The notes under the pieces were generated by a model, which was given only the letters and a program-made list of their open reading frames with translations, did not search any database and was not told the origin of the DNA. DNA of 64,000 nt from Forficula auricularia (lineage: Eukaryota; Arthropoda; Insecta; Dermaptera; Forficulidae), in contig JALMQS010000099.1 in assembly GCA_024734495.1 (NCBI GenBank), forward strand, positions 64,656,270-64,720,269. Reading direction: 5' to 3'. How positions within the stretch are numbered: position 1 is the stretch's first letter; each line of letters starts with the position of its first letter. Shown in pieces: positions 10,699 through 22,876 of the stretch. The position numbers were made by a program, and so were the translations under genes.

Positions 10699-10832
10699 TT
10701 TTTTTTAATACTATTGATGTGACAAGGAGTTACACCAAGAAGATGCAGCCCCTAAAGATCTGGATTGGCCCCTCCATCGTGAAAAGAAATAGAAGAGGAG
10801 GACATTTTATGGGCTGGGTACGCAATGAAGGT
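10699..10832 (-). mobile_element. Non-LTR retrotransposon 3' tail
   Basis: Read on the minus strand, this ends in a poly-A (the T-run at 10700-10708) preceded by 'catcaatagtatt', 'ttggtgtaactcc' and 'tcacgatggaggggcca'. The same tail occurs at 40.8 (plus), 52.5 and 61.55 kb (minus). The last of these still encodes the reverse-transcriptase C-terminus, which identifies the family. Confidence 0.6.
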
Positions 10833-10899
10833 ATGACTAAAAATCAACAGGGCTTAATTTGATTACAAGATAACGCCACCTAAGTTTTTATATTTAGTC

Positions 10900-11610
10900 A
10901 TATAAAGTGAGGGGGGGGGGAGGCGTTAATTTAATTTCAAGTTAAAACTACAAATTTTTAGTTCAATGGGAAAATTGAAATTATCGGATATTAAAGAAAA
11001 ATATTTTTTTTGCTTATTAATGTATTTTGAAATAAAATCGTATTAAAAAAAAGGTTTAAAATATATTTTTACTTTGCCAAACAGTGTGTATGGTCAAGTA
11101 ATGTAATCATGTATGAAATATCTCAAAAACGGCTGAAACTATTTTGATTAAAAAAATTGAGCAAAACCATGGTGTTTTGGTATACAAAAGAGCCCTAATG
11201 AGTGAACAACAAAAAAATTATATTTTTAGAGATATTAACTCCTTTGTCAAAATGTCAGTTAGTTAGTACGTACGTTAATAAATTTTTGTGTACACTCTTT
11301 CTCAAAAACTAGTGTTAATATCAAAACGAAGTTTTGGTGCATTAAGATTAAGAGCTGATTAGATTTTGGTTGAAGCAAAAATTAAGGGTGCCAAAATTGT
11401 GGGGGAGGGTCAAAAAATTAAAATCTAGGCCCTTGGACCAAACTCAACTAAATTTTGTATACATAATCAGTGGCCCCTAGAAGACTAAAAATGCAAAAAC
11501 TAACCATCCTCGGTCATCAGCTGGTATTAAATATAAGAGAGGGGCCAGCCAGGTGTATGTTAAAGTAATGTGGATGGCCAATCAGCTTATTTTTATTTAT
11601 AATGTGAATT
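10900..11610 (-). repeat. Dispersed repeat (family G), copy 1
   Basis: This shares a long run of blocks with 22877-23660: 'gtatggtcaagtaatgtaat', 'aaatatctcaaaaacggctg', 'gcaaaaccatggtgttttgg', 'gattagattttggttga', and an ending of 'aatataagagaggggccag'. Near 11.44-11.51 kb it has, inverted, the Helitron internal module with 'aattttgtatacataat'. It has no coding capacity. A G-run of about ten lies at 10.91 kb. Confidence 0.6.
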
Positions 11611-11619
11611 GCTGAAAAT

Positions 11620-12310
11620 ATTCTTAATCATCAATTTTAGTAACTACGTTAATTTGTAGATTGAACTTTCAAAACTTAGATTCATTATCTTGAAAGCAAA
11701 TAAATATTTGAATAATATTTGAACTATACTGATGACTCAGAGAAAATATGCCAGGTGAATATGCCCCCCAAACAAGGGGGAAATTTACCCTTCCTTTATC
11801 ATTATACAGCCCATAGGAACTAATTATAATTAATAACTCAAACAGCAAACATGTCAGATTTTTAACTACCAAACAAAAAAATGATAAATAAATAAAGATA
11901 AAGTTGCTTTGCCGGCAGATTATTTATTCAAATAAAAAAAAAAATAAAAAATTATGAATAAAAATTAATTAGTGTTGTATAGCAGCGAATCATTTATTAT
12001 GGATCCAGCGGTGAGAGTTAATGTTATTTCGCCAGTTTAGAAAGAATTAATATTAATAATGCATTGTGGAAATAAAAAAATGATATTCCACCTGGTATTA
12101 AATTCATAAAGAGAATGTTCATTATTATTATTTTCATGATGATCATTGAAAATGTTTTTTATATATTTTTAATAAAATTTATTTACAATATTAAAAATTG
12201 TATTAAATAATATAAGGGCATTTTTTTCGAAAGCGGTATATTTTATTTTTAAATTAGAAAAATGTTTGGTTCGGTTAAATTAATTTTGTTGTTGAGACTT
12301 TGATGGTCAG
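11620..12310. other. AT-rich unique DNA, no gene
   Basis: I see no gene. The 67-codon minus frame at 11669-11872 has no motif I recognise. Confidence 0.4.
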
Positions 12311-12324
12311 ATCGAACTATAGTA

Positions 12325-12547
12325 AAGTAAGTGACCCAAAAGTGGACACCTTAGGTAAAACATTTGTGTTTAAAATAAGGTCAAATAGGCCCTAAATTGT
12401 GTCTGCTCCAATTTCATCGCCTTCTAAACAGTATTGCAGTATTGCAACATAACATAAAGAATTTGGGGCCTATTTGCCTTTATTTTAAACATAAATGTTT
12501 TAAGGTGTCCGGTTTAAAGGGTATGTCCACTTTTGGGTCACTTACTT
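12325..12547. mobile_element. TA-flanked MITE, Tc1/mariner-like
   Basis: The inverted termini share AAGTAAGTGACCCAAAAGTG followed by GACA and continue imperfectly through 'taaaacat' and 'tttaaaataaggcaaatagg'. TA dinucleotides flank the element. At about 223 bp and with no coding, it is a typical miniature Tc1/mariner-like element. Confidence 0.65.
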
Positions 12548-12856
12548 TAATTGAAATTTTCTAGGATTTTACATGAAATATCGCCTTCTAAAATTTTCAA
12601 GTATAAATTAAAATACTTTGAGTTAACTAAGTCATTGTTAGATAAAAACAAGGCTCTAGCCAGATATAAATTTCGAGGGGGGGGGAATTGTAGATTAAAA
12701 TTGTATACTTCTATCTTATTTATTTCTAATGTTAACGGACATTTCAGGGAAGGGGTTAAATCCTGTGAATCCCCCACAGGCTACGTCCTTGAATAAAAAT
12801 AAATTTTCCTAGCAGATCCCTTCTAGAAGTCATAATAATAATAATAATATAAATAA

Positions 12857-13690
12857 CCACCCTCACACTCTACCGGCACCTGCCCCCTTGACCCCTACCC
12901 CGCACCATGCACCCAAGCCCCACACCACCACTTCGACACTGCAGCCCCACCCTCTCTACGCCCCCTGGACCCTCACCACCCGAAACTCACTCAGTATCCC
13001 CACCCCCGCACATGAACCCGCGCCCCACACCACCACCCCGTCACTTCACCCCACTCCCGAAACACCACCTGGACCACCACCCATAGCACCCCCGCTGCCT
13101 GGAGACCCACCCCTGTACCACATCCACGCTATGCCCCCTGGACTCCCGAGCCCCACCCACCCCCGCACCAAGTTTTTGCATTTCTAGCTCTCTACAGATT
13201 ATGTATAAAAAATTTGGTTGAGTTTGGCCCAAGGTCAAGAATTTACATTTTTTCACCCTTCCACTTATTGGGTGGTTTTTTTGGAGGAATTTTTTTAAAC
13301 AAAAGTTGTCAGAAATCACACCCCCCACAACTTTGCTCAATACATAATTTGCCGTAGAGCTAATAGTTTTAGTTATTTGATGATTTCCATTAGTGCGCCC
13401 CCCCCCCAAACCCCATTTTGGGGTCAAAATATCAAAACGTTATATAGCAATAAAGGTAAGTTAGAAGTCATCTGATCCAAATATGAAATTTCATAATCCC
13501 TTTGGCCGTTTTTACGTGAATCGTGAGCAACTTTTCGAGGAAACCACGCAAACAAACATGCATACAGACACTAAGGATTTTGTTGAAAGTGTTTTTCGTT
13601 CATAACTTTGCTTGAAACGTGTGCAACCAAAATTTGGCGTGATTTGGACCAATGTACAGACAAAACCTTAATTTTTTATATATATAGGTA
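12857..13690 (-). mobile_element. Non-autonomous Helitron with C-rich filler
   Basis: On the minus strand the 5' end is the TATATATA-AATTAAGG module at about 13690. The shared body runs to about 13180 and is followed by roughly 310 bases of a C-rich tract (CCCCGCACC-like). The 3' hairpin present at 28.5 and 43.6 kb is not visible, so the copy is truncated. Long proline- or glycine-rich open frames here (12888-13187 plus, 13041-13427 minus) are by-products of the base composition. Confidence 0.6.
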
Positions 13691-13989
13691 GATAATATGT
13701 AAATAACAAAATGATCTTTTGATAAAATTCCAATGAAATATTGCATTTAGGTTTATCGTATTAAAATACTTACAAATGAGAATTAGCTTACAGACAACAG
13801 CTCTATTTCGTAATGAAGAATATTGCATTTGAGCTTGAATGAGGTAGTGCGAAGGTTCTATTTCCGAATATTTATTGTCTGCACTAGCATTTGAATTATC
13901 AATAGAATTAATTTCCTTCTAAAAATTCACCTATAGGTACATTACAAACGTCCTCCTAAAAAACATTTATTTTTCTTTGATCTTTGAGG

Positions 13990-14290
13990 ATCTCCGACAA
14001 AAGATAATAATTAAAATAAAAAAGGAAATGGAAAATGGTAAAAATTAAAAGGAGGAAATGTGACTCATTGGGAGTATATTGTATGACATTGTGTTAATCG
14101 GGCCGAGACAGAGTTCTCCTAAAAAACAGCCATCCCCGATGAGTCCTATGTATTTGTATAGGAAAGTATAGCTGGGAAGGGGACGAGGCGACGAGGGCGG
14201 CCCCTTTCATCTTGGCGGCCTTTATTATCGCACGCACGCAAGAAGCGCCCGACACTACACTTCAATATATATAGATATAGTTGAAATGAG
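13990..14290. other. Unique GC-rich island, candidate regulatory element
   Basis: Around 14100-14260 the sequence becomes clearly richer in G+C, with 'gggaaggggacgaggcgacg', 'agggcggcccctttcatct' and 'cctttattatcgcacgcacg'. It matches no other part of the window and has no good open frame with splice sites. This is the usual profile of a conserved noncoding regulatory element in an AT-rich genome. Confidence 0.35.
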
Positions 14291-14607
14291 GAAATGTCTA
14301 TGTGTGTGGTTTACCTCTGCATATGTGTGTGTGAACTCCTCTCACTCGACAGGAACTTATAGCTTTTACACGCCGCCGACAACAGACTTTTTCTTTCACG
14401 TTTTTTTTCTCCATTTATATAGTATTTATATATTTGATACAATGATTCTTGAAACGTTTAGCTTCTTTTTAAATGCTCTAGAACAGTGCTTCTTAAATAG
14501 GGATGGCAAATTATTTTAATATATCGATACATAAATATGTCACAGCAAATATATCTATATATACGATATATTTTTATTAATCTGTTAATTAAATAAATTT
14601 GCTTTAA

Positions 14608-15050
14608 TGATGGAATTTTTTGAGGTCTTTTGGACATGGTTGTTTACCTGGTGGATGGTAATATAAGATTTTAGCATGAGAGCTTAATTTGATAAGGTAA
14701 GATGGGAGCCTTCTTCTCTATATATTCTTTCTTTTGGTAACCAAGAAATGTGCAATAATTGTTTGTTTGAGGGAAGATATTTGCTTTGAAAAATGTAACA
14801 CAAAATATTAAAATTTGATTATACAAACAAAATCACTATAAATTGTCTCAAGGTATAAAATTAACTCAGTTCTTGTACGCAGGTTGCTGAGGAAGGCCTA
14901 TCATATGAGCCAGAAACAACTGTACGGTTGTACAACAAATACATCATTATACATTAAAGTTTGAAAAAATTTTCATGCTAAAATCCTATATTACCATCCA
15001 CCAGGTAAACAACCATGTCCAAAAGACCTCAAAAAATTCCATCATTAAAG
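14608..15050. mobile_element. Inverted-repeat DNA element with TTAA flanks
   Basis: Arms of about 75 bases at 14608-14690 and 14975-15050 are inverted copies. The left begins TGATGGAATTTTTTGAGGTC and contains 'ttgtttacctggtggatgg'. TTAA lies just outside each arm. The 280-bp interior shows no transposase. The termini differ from those of the other TTAA families. Confidence 0.6.
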
Positions 15051-15204
15051 TATAAATTTCAGGACACACTGGCATATTAGCAAGATGATCGCCATCTAAG
15101 TGCTCAAAACTTAATAAATAAATTTGTTGGATGTTTTGGTAAAAAATTTCCAAATTAATGATTTTGGAGCCATGATTATTTTAATTCACCCTCGACCAAT
15201 ATTT

Positions 15205-15285
15205 TAAGAATAGAGTTGGCAACGATATATCGATATATTTCCAAAATATATCGATATATAGTACCAATAGATAATTTGAATTATG
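15205..15285. repeat. CGATATAT-rich palindromic repeat, split by a LINE
   Basis: 'gttggcaacgatatatcg' and 'atatatcgatatata' lie left of the LINE, and more CGATATA units follow it at 15770-15835. A similar phrase with 'gggatggcaaattatttt' and 'atatatcgata' occurs at 14498-14535. The LINE appears to have inserted into this repeat. Confidence 0.5.
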
Positions 15286-15605
15286 ACTATCTAATTTCAC
15301 ACCTGAAACTCAACACACTGGAACAACGACGTGATTACCATGATATTTCCTTCCTGCTTAAACTTATTTCTGGGAAAAAAGTATGTCCAAAAATTCTATC
15401 TAGGCTAAATTTTAGAATCCCATCACATAGTACGAGATCCCAAGATATGTTTGTAGTTCCACATCACTCGATCAACTTCAGTAAAACCAACGCCATTGAC
15501 AAAATTCAAACACTAGCAAATAAACACTCGACCAATCTTAACCTTTCCAGCACACCTCCTCACCAACTTAAAAAAATCATCTTAAAACCATCAGCCACAT
15601 TGTAA
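15286..15605 (+). pseudogene. Non-LTR retrotransposon reverse transcriptase C-terminus
   Basis: The open frame encodes about 105 residues beginning LNTLEQRRDYHDISFLLKL and continuing through ...KILSRLNFRIPSHSTRS... to a stop at 15603-15605. The pattern L-x-x-RR-x-x-x-D...FL-x-K...G...R.. is the thumb/C-terminal region of Jockey/CR1/L2-group reverse transcriptases, which copy their RNA at a nicked target. The catalytic domain and endonuclease are absent, so this is a 5'-truncated dead copy. The frame could be extended upstream to an ATG at 15216, but that part is CGATATA-repeat DNA and is not part of the retrotransposon. Confidence 0.8.
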
Positions 15606-15768
15606 AAACTACTTCAGTTTAATAGGTTTTTTTCTCTCTGATACCTACCTGTTATTTTATTATATTCATATTGTTTTAATACTGTATCCTGTATATGTTT
15701 CTTTTTCTGTATTGGACATCTTGTCCGTAAAACTAGCTAAACCAGCTAAATAAATAAATAAATATAAG
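15606..15768 (+). mobile_element. LINE 3' untranslated region and (TAAA)n tail
   Basis: After the stop codon, about 160 bases end in 'ttggacatcttgtccgtaaa', 'actagctaaaccagctaaat' and repeats of AAAT. A short tandem tail like this is typical of CR1/L2-like LINEs. Confidence 0.7.
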
Positions 15769-15839
15769 TATCGATATACTCATTGCGATATATATCCGAT
15801 ATATGTCTTGCGATATATATCGAAAAATATATCGGAATT

Positions 15840-17620
15840 TTTTCCACTTTCAAATTACCAAAAAACTACTGCAATTTTTTAATTGCAAAATTTTATACGA
15901 AATTTTTAATTCACAACTTCACAACTATAATGACTCGCATTGCAGGGGTTCCGTATCTAAAATTTATATTACTCGCTGAATGACCCCTAACTCGATGAAT
16001 TTAATAGTTGGTACTCTCAGAGTCTGGCAGCCATCAGAAATATGATTATATATTCCAAAATGATTGAGATATAAAATTCGGTCTTATTTTTCGAGGTTAG
16101 ACATATGAGTGATACTCAATGTAGATATATTATCACAAAATTTCAATGAGTTCACATTAAAGGAAGATTCAAAATTTTAGAAAATTCCAATTGATGCGTC
16201 TAGATATTAGACTAAAATGTATGTATGTAGTAATTAAGTTGCGAGTTCCTCATTTCTTAAAGTGCATGAAGCTAAAAATTTTAATTTTAGTATAATAATA
16301 ATATAAGTAAATTAATTACTTGCATGATCCTTTTGTATCACTAATTTTTAATAGACTCGAAAATTAAATAAATAATAATTTAAATTATAAAACAATTAAT
16401 AATCCACCTATAAAGAAAGGTTTATTTTAATCTTAGGTGTACATGCGAGATCTCGTTAAATGTCATAGATGAATCAAGTAGCTTATGAATAAATCTTATC
16501 TCAATTGTGTGGCTTTAAGGGAGATTTAGGTTCCTTCTATCTCCAGTATTATTTCAACTGCTCGTTAAATGTATATATAAAATATCTTTCCCTGTAGAGA
16601 TATCCCAATCATTTTAAGACAAAAATAAATAAAATGAGAAATAAATAGAAAATTTAAATTTATAACATTTAGCAAGTATATAAAATAATGTTGAATTCCA
16701 CTTATTTCACCATATAATTTATTGAATATTTGAACTTTGTTTTTATTAGTAAAAATTTTCTTAGTTTCTTTGTTCAATTCCTTAAAGTTATGCAACCAAA
16801 TAGACAGCAAAATATTCCTGGTTGTCTAGCCAGTGAAACAAAATTCAACATTTTAGTTAATAAATTATGTTAATTGAGTTTCTCATTGAATACACAATAT
16901 TTTATGTCATTATCCATTATTTATAATTAAAAATAATTAATTAATTTAATGTAATTTCTCATCAAAAACGAAATAAATAAAATTTGATAATTTTTTTCAA
17001 AAAATATATTTAATTAAGTGCGAGTGGGCTTAGCGAGAGTTCCACACCCAATTTATATATTACTTCCTGAATGACCTGTCGGTTCGTGAATTCAATACCT
17101 TCGGTCCGCCCAAAGAACAATAGGCATCAGAAAAATAATTATATCTTTCAAAATACTTGAGTAATAAAATTTGTTCTTATTTATTGTTCATAGTAAAGGG
17201 AGAATAAAATAATTTTCAATGTTTTTTTTAGAATTTTAATTTAAGTACTTGAATGAAATTGAGGGGCTGGTATAAAAATCCTTTAAAATGACCGTTTAGA
17301 CCTTTAGACTCACCCAAACCGTCATTTCAAAGCGAAATAAATTTAAAATTAAACCTTATTCTAGAAAGATCTCTTATAGTAATAAATCAAATTCGATTAT
17401 TAAAAAAGTGTTGTTTTTTCTTTTATTTTAGATCCCAGAAAAAATTCGACCTTTCCCAAAATTCATTCGATTAAAATTTGAATACAATTTTTGATTTCCG
17501 TAATAATAATTACATATAACGTGTAAATTACAAATTTTATTTAGTTTACTAGCTATCATGTTCTGGCAAACTGATAAATAGACAAACAGACATAATAGGG
17601 TTCCAATTTACTTTTTAAAC
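15840..17620. repeat. Decayed dispersed repeat (family J), two tandem-like copies
   Basis: Segments at about 15930-16130 and 17020-17600 share 'ttatattactcgctgaatga', 'ggcatcagaaa', 'ttcgattaaaattt' and 'gatttttgattt' blocks. The same blocks recur at 47240-47490 and 58918-59660, where GGAACCCTA-type ends are clearer. The part between is AT-rich. The 81-codon minus frame at 16565-16810 is AT-driven and shows no domain. Confidence 0.45.
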
Positions 17621-18600
17621 AGAACTCTATAAACCTAATCGAATATAACTAAAATATTTTATTATTCTTAAAAATAAATCAATAAGATATATTACAGAGT
17701 GATGAGGCAATACCTAATTCATAATTATTTTCACTTTTCACTTTTATATACAAATTAGGCGAATAATTTTTTGAAGGGACATAGTTTTCTATTATGTTTT
17801 TTTTTTTTTTTTTTTTTGATAATTTATCTATCTCGTAAAAGGAAAATTTTCACCATGGCGAATCTAGCCCTAAATTCATGCAATAGCCCCTATTTTAGTT
17901 ACCATCTGCAGAATTTGAGGAGAGCTTACCGACCTTTGAGAATGTTTTCATTTTTCCTTCAATTTGTATATGAAATAAAAATCTATCTGGCAATAATAAA
18001 AAAATACCTTGTAGTTTTATTATTATTATTATTTTATTTTTAAAAGTGAAATCAATTTTCTTATTGAATTATTATACCTCCTGAATATTATATTATATTT
18101 ATAATTTATGAATATTTAAGAAATACGAAAATGGAAAACAATATTAAATCACGGGTTTTTATTGAATTAATTTCAAAAAGGGCGAATTTCGTCAGTAGAG
18201 AAAAGAATAGCTTTCTTTTAAGCATGTTTAATGCCCTTATCTGACCATCGGTATATTATAAAGGGCTCAAAGGGCGCTCAACCAAAAAGGGTCGTTTCGT
18301 TTGGTAAACCGGATTTTGATAAAAATCAAATTTCCGTTTCCTGCCATCTCAGTTAAAGTGGTGGAAAGATAATCATGGGAATGGTTTTCTGGATGAAAGG
18401 GAACAACTCCATCCCCCAGCCACACGCACACATACACACCAAAACTCAAAACGTCTCAGAATCAGATTAAGATTATACGAATAATTTCTTAATATTCTTT
18501 TCACGAATATTCGAATATAAAAATGGTTGGTCATTCTACTAATAATATTCAGGCCACAGTAGTTGTTGAATTTACTCCAAAAAATTAATTGATAAGATTT
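17621..18600. other. AT-rich DNA with a moderate GC island at 18.2-18.45 kb
   Basis: No gene is supported. The stretch 18180-18450 is more complex, with 'aagggcgctcaaccaaaaag', 'ggtaaaccggattttgat' and 'ccatcccccagccacacgca', and matches no repeat here. It could be regulatory. The T-run at 17800-17817 makes the 90-codon frame at 17771-18043 unconvincing. Confidence 0.3.
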
Positions 18601-18980
18601 TGCTTTGCCGAGACTACCAGAGTTGTGGATTTATAAAGAGAATTCAAAGAAGCTGTCCTGTACTTGATGCGAATTAACTTATACATATAAATATGTATTT
18701 ATATTTATAATTTATTTCTTTGAGGCTATAGTTTTCGTTTGTTCAGTGTCCTACTTATTATGACTACAAAACGAATTTATCTAAATTCCTTCGGGTATAT
18801 GAACTCATTAGAAATAACAGATAAAATATTCCAAATTAAAACTACTTATGATGAAGTTCAAACCTTCGAAACTGTATACTCTTTAACAAATAATATAAAC
18901 AATATACTCGCTATAAATATATATGTATCTCTTTATTTGCATCAAGCAGAGGACAACCCCAATGATTTCTCTTTATGATT
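18600..18980. repeat. Ribozyme-type repeat, degraded copy
   Basis: It begins with 'tttgccgagactaccagag' and 'tcctgtacttgatgcgaatt', followed by the minus-strand remnant 'gaaaactatagcctc' at about 18722-18736, and ends with the inverted module 'gcatcaagcagaggacaacc' at 18930-18955. This is the same arrangement as 26.15-26.55 kb, heavily mutated. Confidence 0.5.
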
Positions 18981-18989
18981 CAAAAAACA

Positions 18990-20130
18990 TTTCCTATTAT
19001 GCTTAAAAATGTATGAAAGGTGAAGAAAAATGATTTTCAAGTATAATTTTTTCTGTCTAGATAATGATAACTACGATAACTCAAAAAGAATAGTCGTAGA
19101 AATTTGCTTCTGGTGTCAAAATGTTCGTATTTCTGTTGAAGAGATCTGATTAGATTTTGGGCCTTTTATCTTCTGAATTTCAAGTTCAAAAATGCAAAAA
19201 GTATATATATTTTTGGATGATTTTAAATGATATTTTAAAGCGCTGTTATGTTATATTCTTAAAAGTCTTTTTTTAATGTTCTTTTTGATAATACAAGTAC
19301 AATTTGCAGAATATCTTAAGCGAATGAGATTAAGGATTGTTAATGGTGGAGAAATTATCCGATTTTGATATCAATAATCAAATATGGTATACCTATATTA
19401 TATTATGTAATTTAATAAATTGTTCAATAAATAGTTAATTAATTAACTAAATTAAAATCATAACAAAAGATAATTAAATTGAAAAGTTTAAGACTAGTTT
19501 ATTATATATAAATTTAATGCTTGGACCCTAGTTTCGGGTGGAACAGTTTTCTCCTCCACCATCTCCAAAATTATCCTAAAGCGTAGCATGTTTAAAAAAA
19601 TATTTCTTCCTCTAATTCTTTTTCAATTAACCTATAAATTAATTAATTTTAAACGTAGAAACAGACACTTAATGAAACGGAAATGTTATTATTTTTTTTA
19701 TGTAGAGACTTTGGTGGTCTAAATCTCTAAAAAAAAGATTCTGTTAGAACACCCATGGTGAAATTTTAAAGTCATATTATTAAAAATTTTCAGTGTCACG
19801 CTTTTTTGTTACTTTTTTTATCTGACACATTTTTATAGGTATTCTCGCCATAAACATCTGCAATATTAATACAACCATATTTCTATCTCTTTATCTGTGA
19901 TCATTTTCTAGTATGACAGGTTAAAAACCGCTACCCTAGAAACTTGTAGTTGTGTTTTCCCACACTTATTCCCAAAATTGGCAAAAAAAAAATGAAAAAT
20001 CTATTGAAAACATGTGTGAATTTAGGGAGTGTCGATTGTTTTTCGGAAAAGTGACAATCCCTTTGAAAAAAACAACAAGTTTACAAAAGTATCCCTATTA
20101 CGGTCTAATTTGTGTTCATTTGTTGCATCT
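18990..20130. other. AT-rich unique DNA, no gene
   Basis: I see no gene. The 65-codon frame at 19952-20149 has no motif I recognise. Confidence 0.4.
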
Positions 20131-20139
20131 TTGTATTGA

Positions 20140-20350
20140 GACGTTCTGACGTCATTACGACATCAGGCATGACGAATTGTCGGCAAAAGATCAAAGGAAG
20201 CGGCATAGTGAGTAATATAGAAGGGGCTTCGCCCCTCCTGTGTGGTCAAATTGCCCCCTGAGGGCCCAACTCTTTTCTTATGTGTCGGCTAAATGCTTTC
20301 AAGTCTGCATATGGGCGGAAGAAGAACCTCTTGAAATATTTAAACAAAGT
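20140..20350. promoter_or_regulatory. Unique GC-richer island with a full CRE motif
   Basis: TGACGTCA at 20147-20154 is a perfect cAMP-response-type palindrome. 'agatcaaagg' at about 20187 is a TCF/LEF-like site. A near-palindrome 'gaaggggcttcgcccctcct' follows at 20220. The stretch is not repeated in the window and lacks a good coding frame, so an enhancer is the simplest reading, from composition and motifs only. Confidence 0.35.
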
Positions 20351-20849
20351 TGTCGGATATAATGTAAATAAATGGATTAAAAATTAATTAAAATACGCCC
20401 CCCTTCCCGATCCAGCTCCCATCGTATACTAAATTCGTTTTCACACTAGCAAAGAAGAAATTGTTTTGATTGTATTAAGAAAGCATGCTTGTATTTGAGT
20501 CAATTATATTGTTGTCTTGATGTACATTTTAATAATAATTTATTAAGCCATCATCAGCGATTGACCACAAATTACTTAGAATAATCGTTGTAAATCAATC
20601 TGCAATTTACAATGAATAAATTAAGTGTGTCTTCTGCTTAATAGCAGCCCAAATATTAATTCATTGGAAAATATTTTGAAGCTTACTGAACTGACATTTA
20701 GTTCAAATGTTTATATTATGATCTGTATTTAAGAATAGTTTTATATTTCTAGCTCAAACCGTCCATTGATGAAAAAATTGCCAAATTTCCTAAATTTGAT
20801 GAGAACTTGGAAAAAGTTTTTACTCTTTCTTCCAATTAATTTTGACACT

Positions 20850-21020
20850 GTGAATAGAGTTGCCAACCGTCCCTTTCCTAGGGCCCTTATAGAGGTGTCC
20901 TGCTATAGGACTCTAATTGTCCCGTTATACTCGTGCGAAAATTTACTTTGATACTTGCAATTCGATCATTAAATAAAGATTTATAAATCTAAGTGATTTT
21001 ATTTTTCTAACTCTACTAAT
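20850..21020. mobile_element. hAT-like MITE fragment
   Basis: 'agagttgccaaccgtccctt' starts a block ending near 'ctaataaacctgcc'. The block recurs at 53650-53875 with 'tgttgccaaccgtcctg' and 'tctgctaataaaccttcc', sharing 'cgatcattaaataaa' inside. The GTTGCCAACC-type start resembles hAT termini. Confidence 0.4.
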
Positions 21021-21029
21021 AAACCTGCC

Positions 21030-21950
21030 AGTGTTTCTGAAAATAGAATATGAATCTCATCCTAAGGACTATCAACATCAATATTATTATCCACATTTTG
21101 ACACATCAAAGATTTGAATTAAGAAATTTTGGGCTTTCTAGGTTCAGTGTAAGAAACTCAAAAAATTAGAAAAGCTATCTAACGGTTGTGGTTAATGAGC
21201 TGAAAATTGGCATACAAGTTTGTATAATATAAACTCCACTTTTCTGCCAAGTTTAACCTATTTAGATTAAACTGTTTGATGACAAAAATTGTCAATCCAG
21301 TAAAATTTGCATAAACAGTAGCGAGTCTTAAAAAGTTTTCACTTTTTCTAGTAAATAAATAAACAATTTTTATAGGTTAGTTTTTTATACTTTCATATAT
21401 GATAAATTTACTTACTATCTTTGTTATGTATGAAGAGTATGAATAGTAGTTAACCCGAAAGCTAGTTTGGTCCTCTTCAATTCCACTCTTAGCAAGAACT
21501 GAAGAGGTTTACTAGAAAACATGAGGTCTGAAGGTTGTTTCTAGTTGCTTTCCACAGTGGCCCATAACTCAGCTAGGTTATTTAAAGAAAAATACAATAT
21601 GAAACTTGAAAAATGAACTTAGGAAAATTAAGGTTCGTATTAGATTCAATGGTCCCTTAGAATCGAGGAATAATAATCCTGAGATTCTCCATACTTTTCT
21701 TTGCCTTTTGTAAATGAGTGAGTGTTCCTACTCGAAAAGTTATTTTGTGTAAGCCGATACTTTACTTTGATGCATATTTTTCCTTCTATTGAAATTGATA
21801 CCTTTTATGATGCAATCAATTTCATTAAGATTGTTTGTTGGAATATTAGATTTTCCTACTCATTGATACATCAAACGAATAAGTAGTTCTGTTTATACGT
21901 AATATGATTATATTAATAGAACTAATAGAATAAATTTCGACATAAATACG
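21030..21950. other. AT-rich unique DNA, no gene
   Basis: I see no gene, exon-like island or clear repeat. Confidence 0.4.
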
Positions 21951-21959
21951 ATTTTGTTA

Positions 21960-22290
21960 GAAAACAATTAAACATGAAAAGAGAAAGCGACATCAGAGAG
22001 AAACGAACTAGCAAAGGGGTTGTGGGTTGAGGAATTTTGCTAATAACAGAGGCTATTAACTAAGTGAGTGTTATGAGATACAGTGCGACTGTGTCTGCTG
22101 GTTTGCTTTGAGGAGACCCTCACGCACACGCAAACAAGGCTAATTTGCTTTTTGCCGCCCCTCGCTTTATCAATTAGCCTCCAAGGGGTGTTTTTGCTTT
22201 GAAGACACGTGACTTGAGGTTGCTTGTATTTAGAGAATCTCTGTTTGGCTGTATTTCAAAGGGAGGTCTCGAAAAGGTAGCTTGGAGGTA
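21960..22290. promoter_or_regulatory. Unique GC-richer island, candidate enhancer
   Basis: This non-repeat block has higher complexity than its flanks. It contains 'ccctcacgcacacgcaaaca', the E-box-like CACGTG at about 22206, 'gctttatcaattagcctcca' (a homeodomain-type TAATTG core on the other strand) and 'gtttgctttgagg'. No frame with splice sites stands out. Confidence 0.35.
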
Positions 22291-22299
22291 TTTATTTAA

Positions 22300-22876
22300 A
22301 TAGAATCACTTTATAAGACGAATCGAATTGAAAAAAGCAATCGTAAGAAATTCACTAAAAAAAACTTTCTTTTTAGATAAATGAACCGGTTTATTTTGAA
22401 AGTGATGTAAGTACATTTCCCCCAAAATGGCGTTAGTTATTATAATTTCTTAAACCAACATTTTACGAAGGTTTTGTAAAAGCAATAATATTAATTGCCC
22501 ATTTATTTAATGCCTTAGAAATATGGTACTACAGACAAATGATAACGAGCAAATGGATTAAATTGATAGAATTACAAACGAGGAAGTTTTTGTAAAAACA
22601 AAAAAAATTGGATAAAAGGGAACATTATGGAAGAATTTGAAGAAGAGAAAAGTCTAAATGATAGGGCACACACATCTTGAGACACGTGCGGTTTGCTAAA
22701 TTATGTTTTAGAGAGCCAAGTGGTAAAGAGGAATTTCCCTTAGAATGGAGTATTTTCTCCAGTTAATGAGAGATGTGGGACTTTTAGAGTAGTGAAATCG
22801 GTCGAGTTCAATGGAGGCAGGTGGGCTTTTGTCAAACCAGTCTTAGGACTGTATAGATGATGATGATGATGATTAT
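22300..22876. other. Unique DNA, no gene, short (GAT)n run
   Basis: Moderately complex sequence without a coding frame. A GAT trinucleotide run lies at 22856-22873. Confidence 0.4.

Noticed and set aside
12888..13187. Proline-rich 99-codon open frame, and similar frames at 28580-28873 and 43528-43758
   Set aside because: They are translations of the C-rich filler inside Helitrons. The frame content changes between copies and no start or splice context is conserved.
13041..13427. 128-codon minus frame, longest or nearly longest in its region
   Set aside because: It covers the border of Helitron body and C-rich filler. The body is shared with four non-coding copies where the frame is broken.
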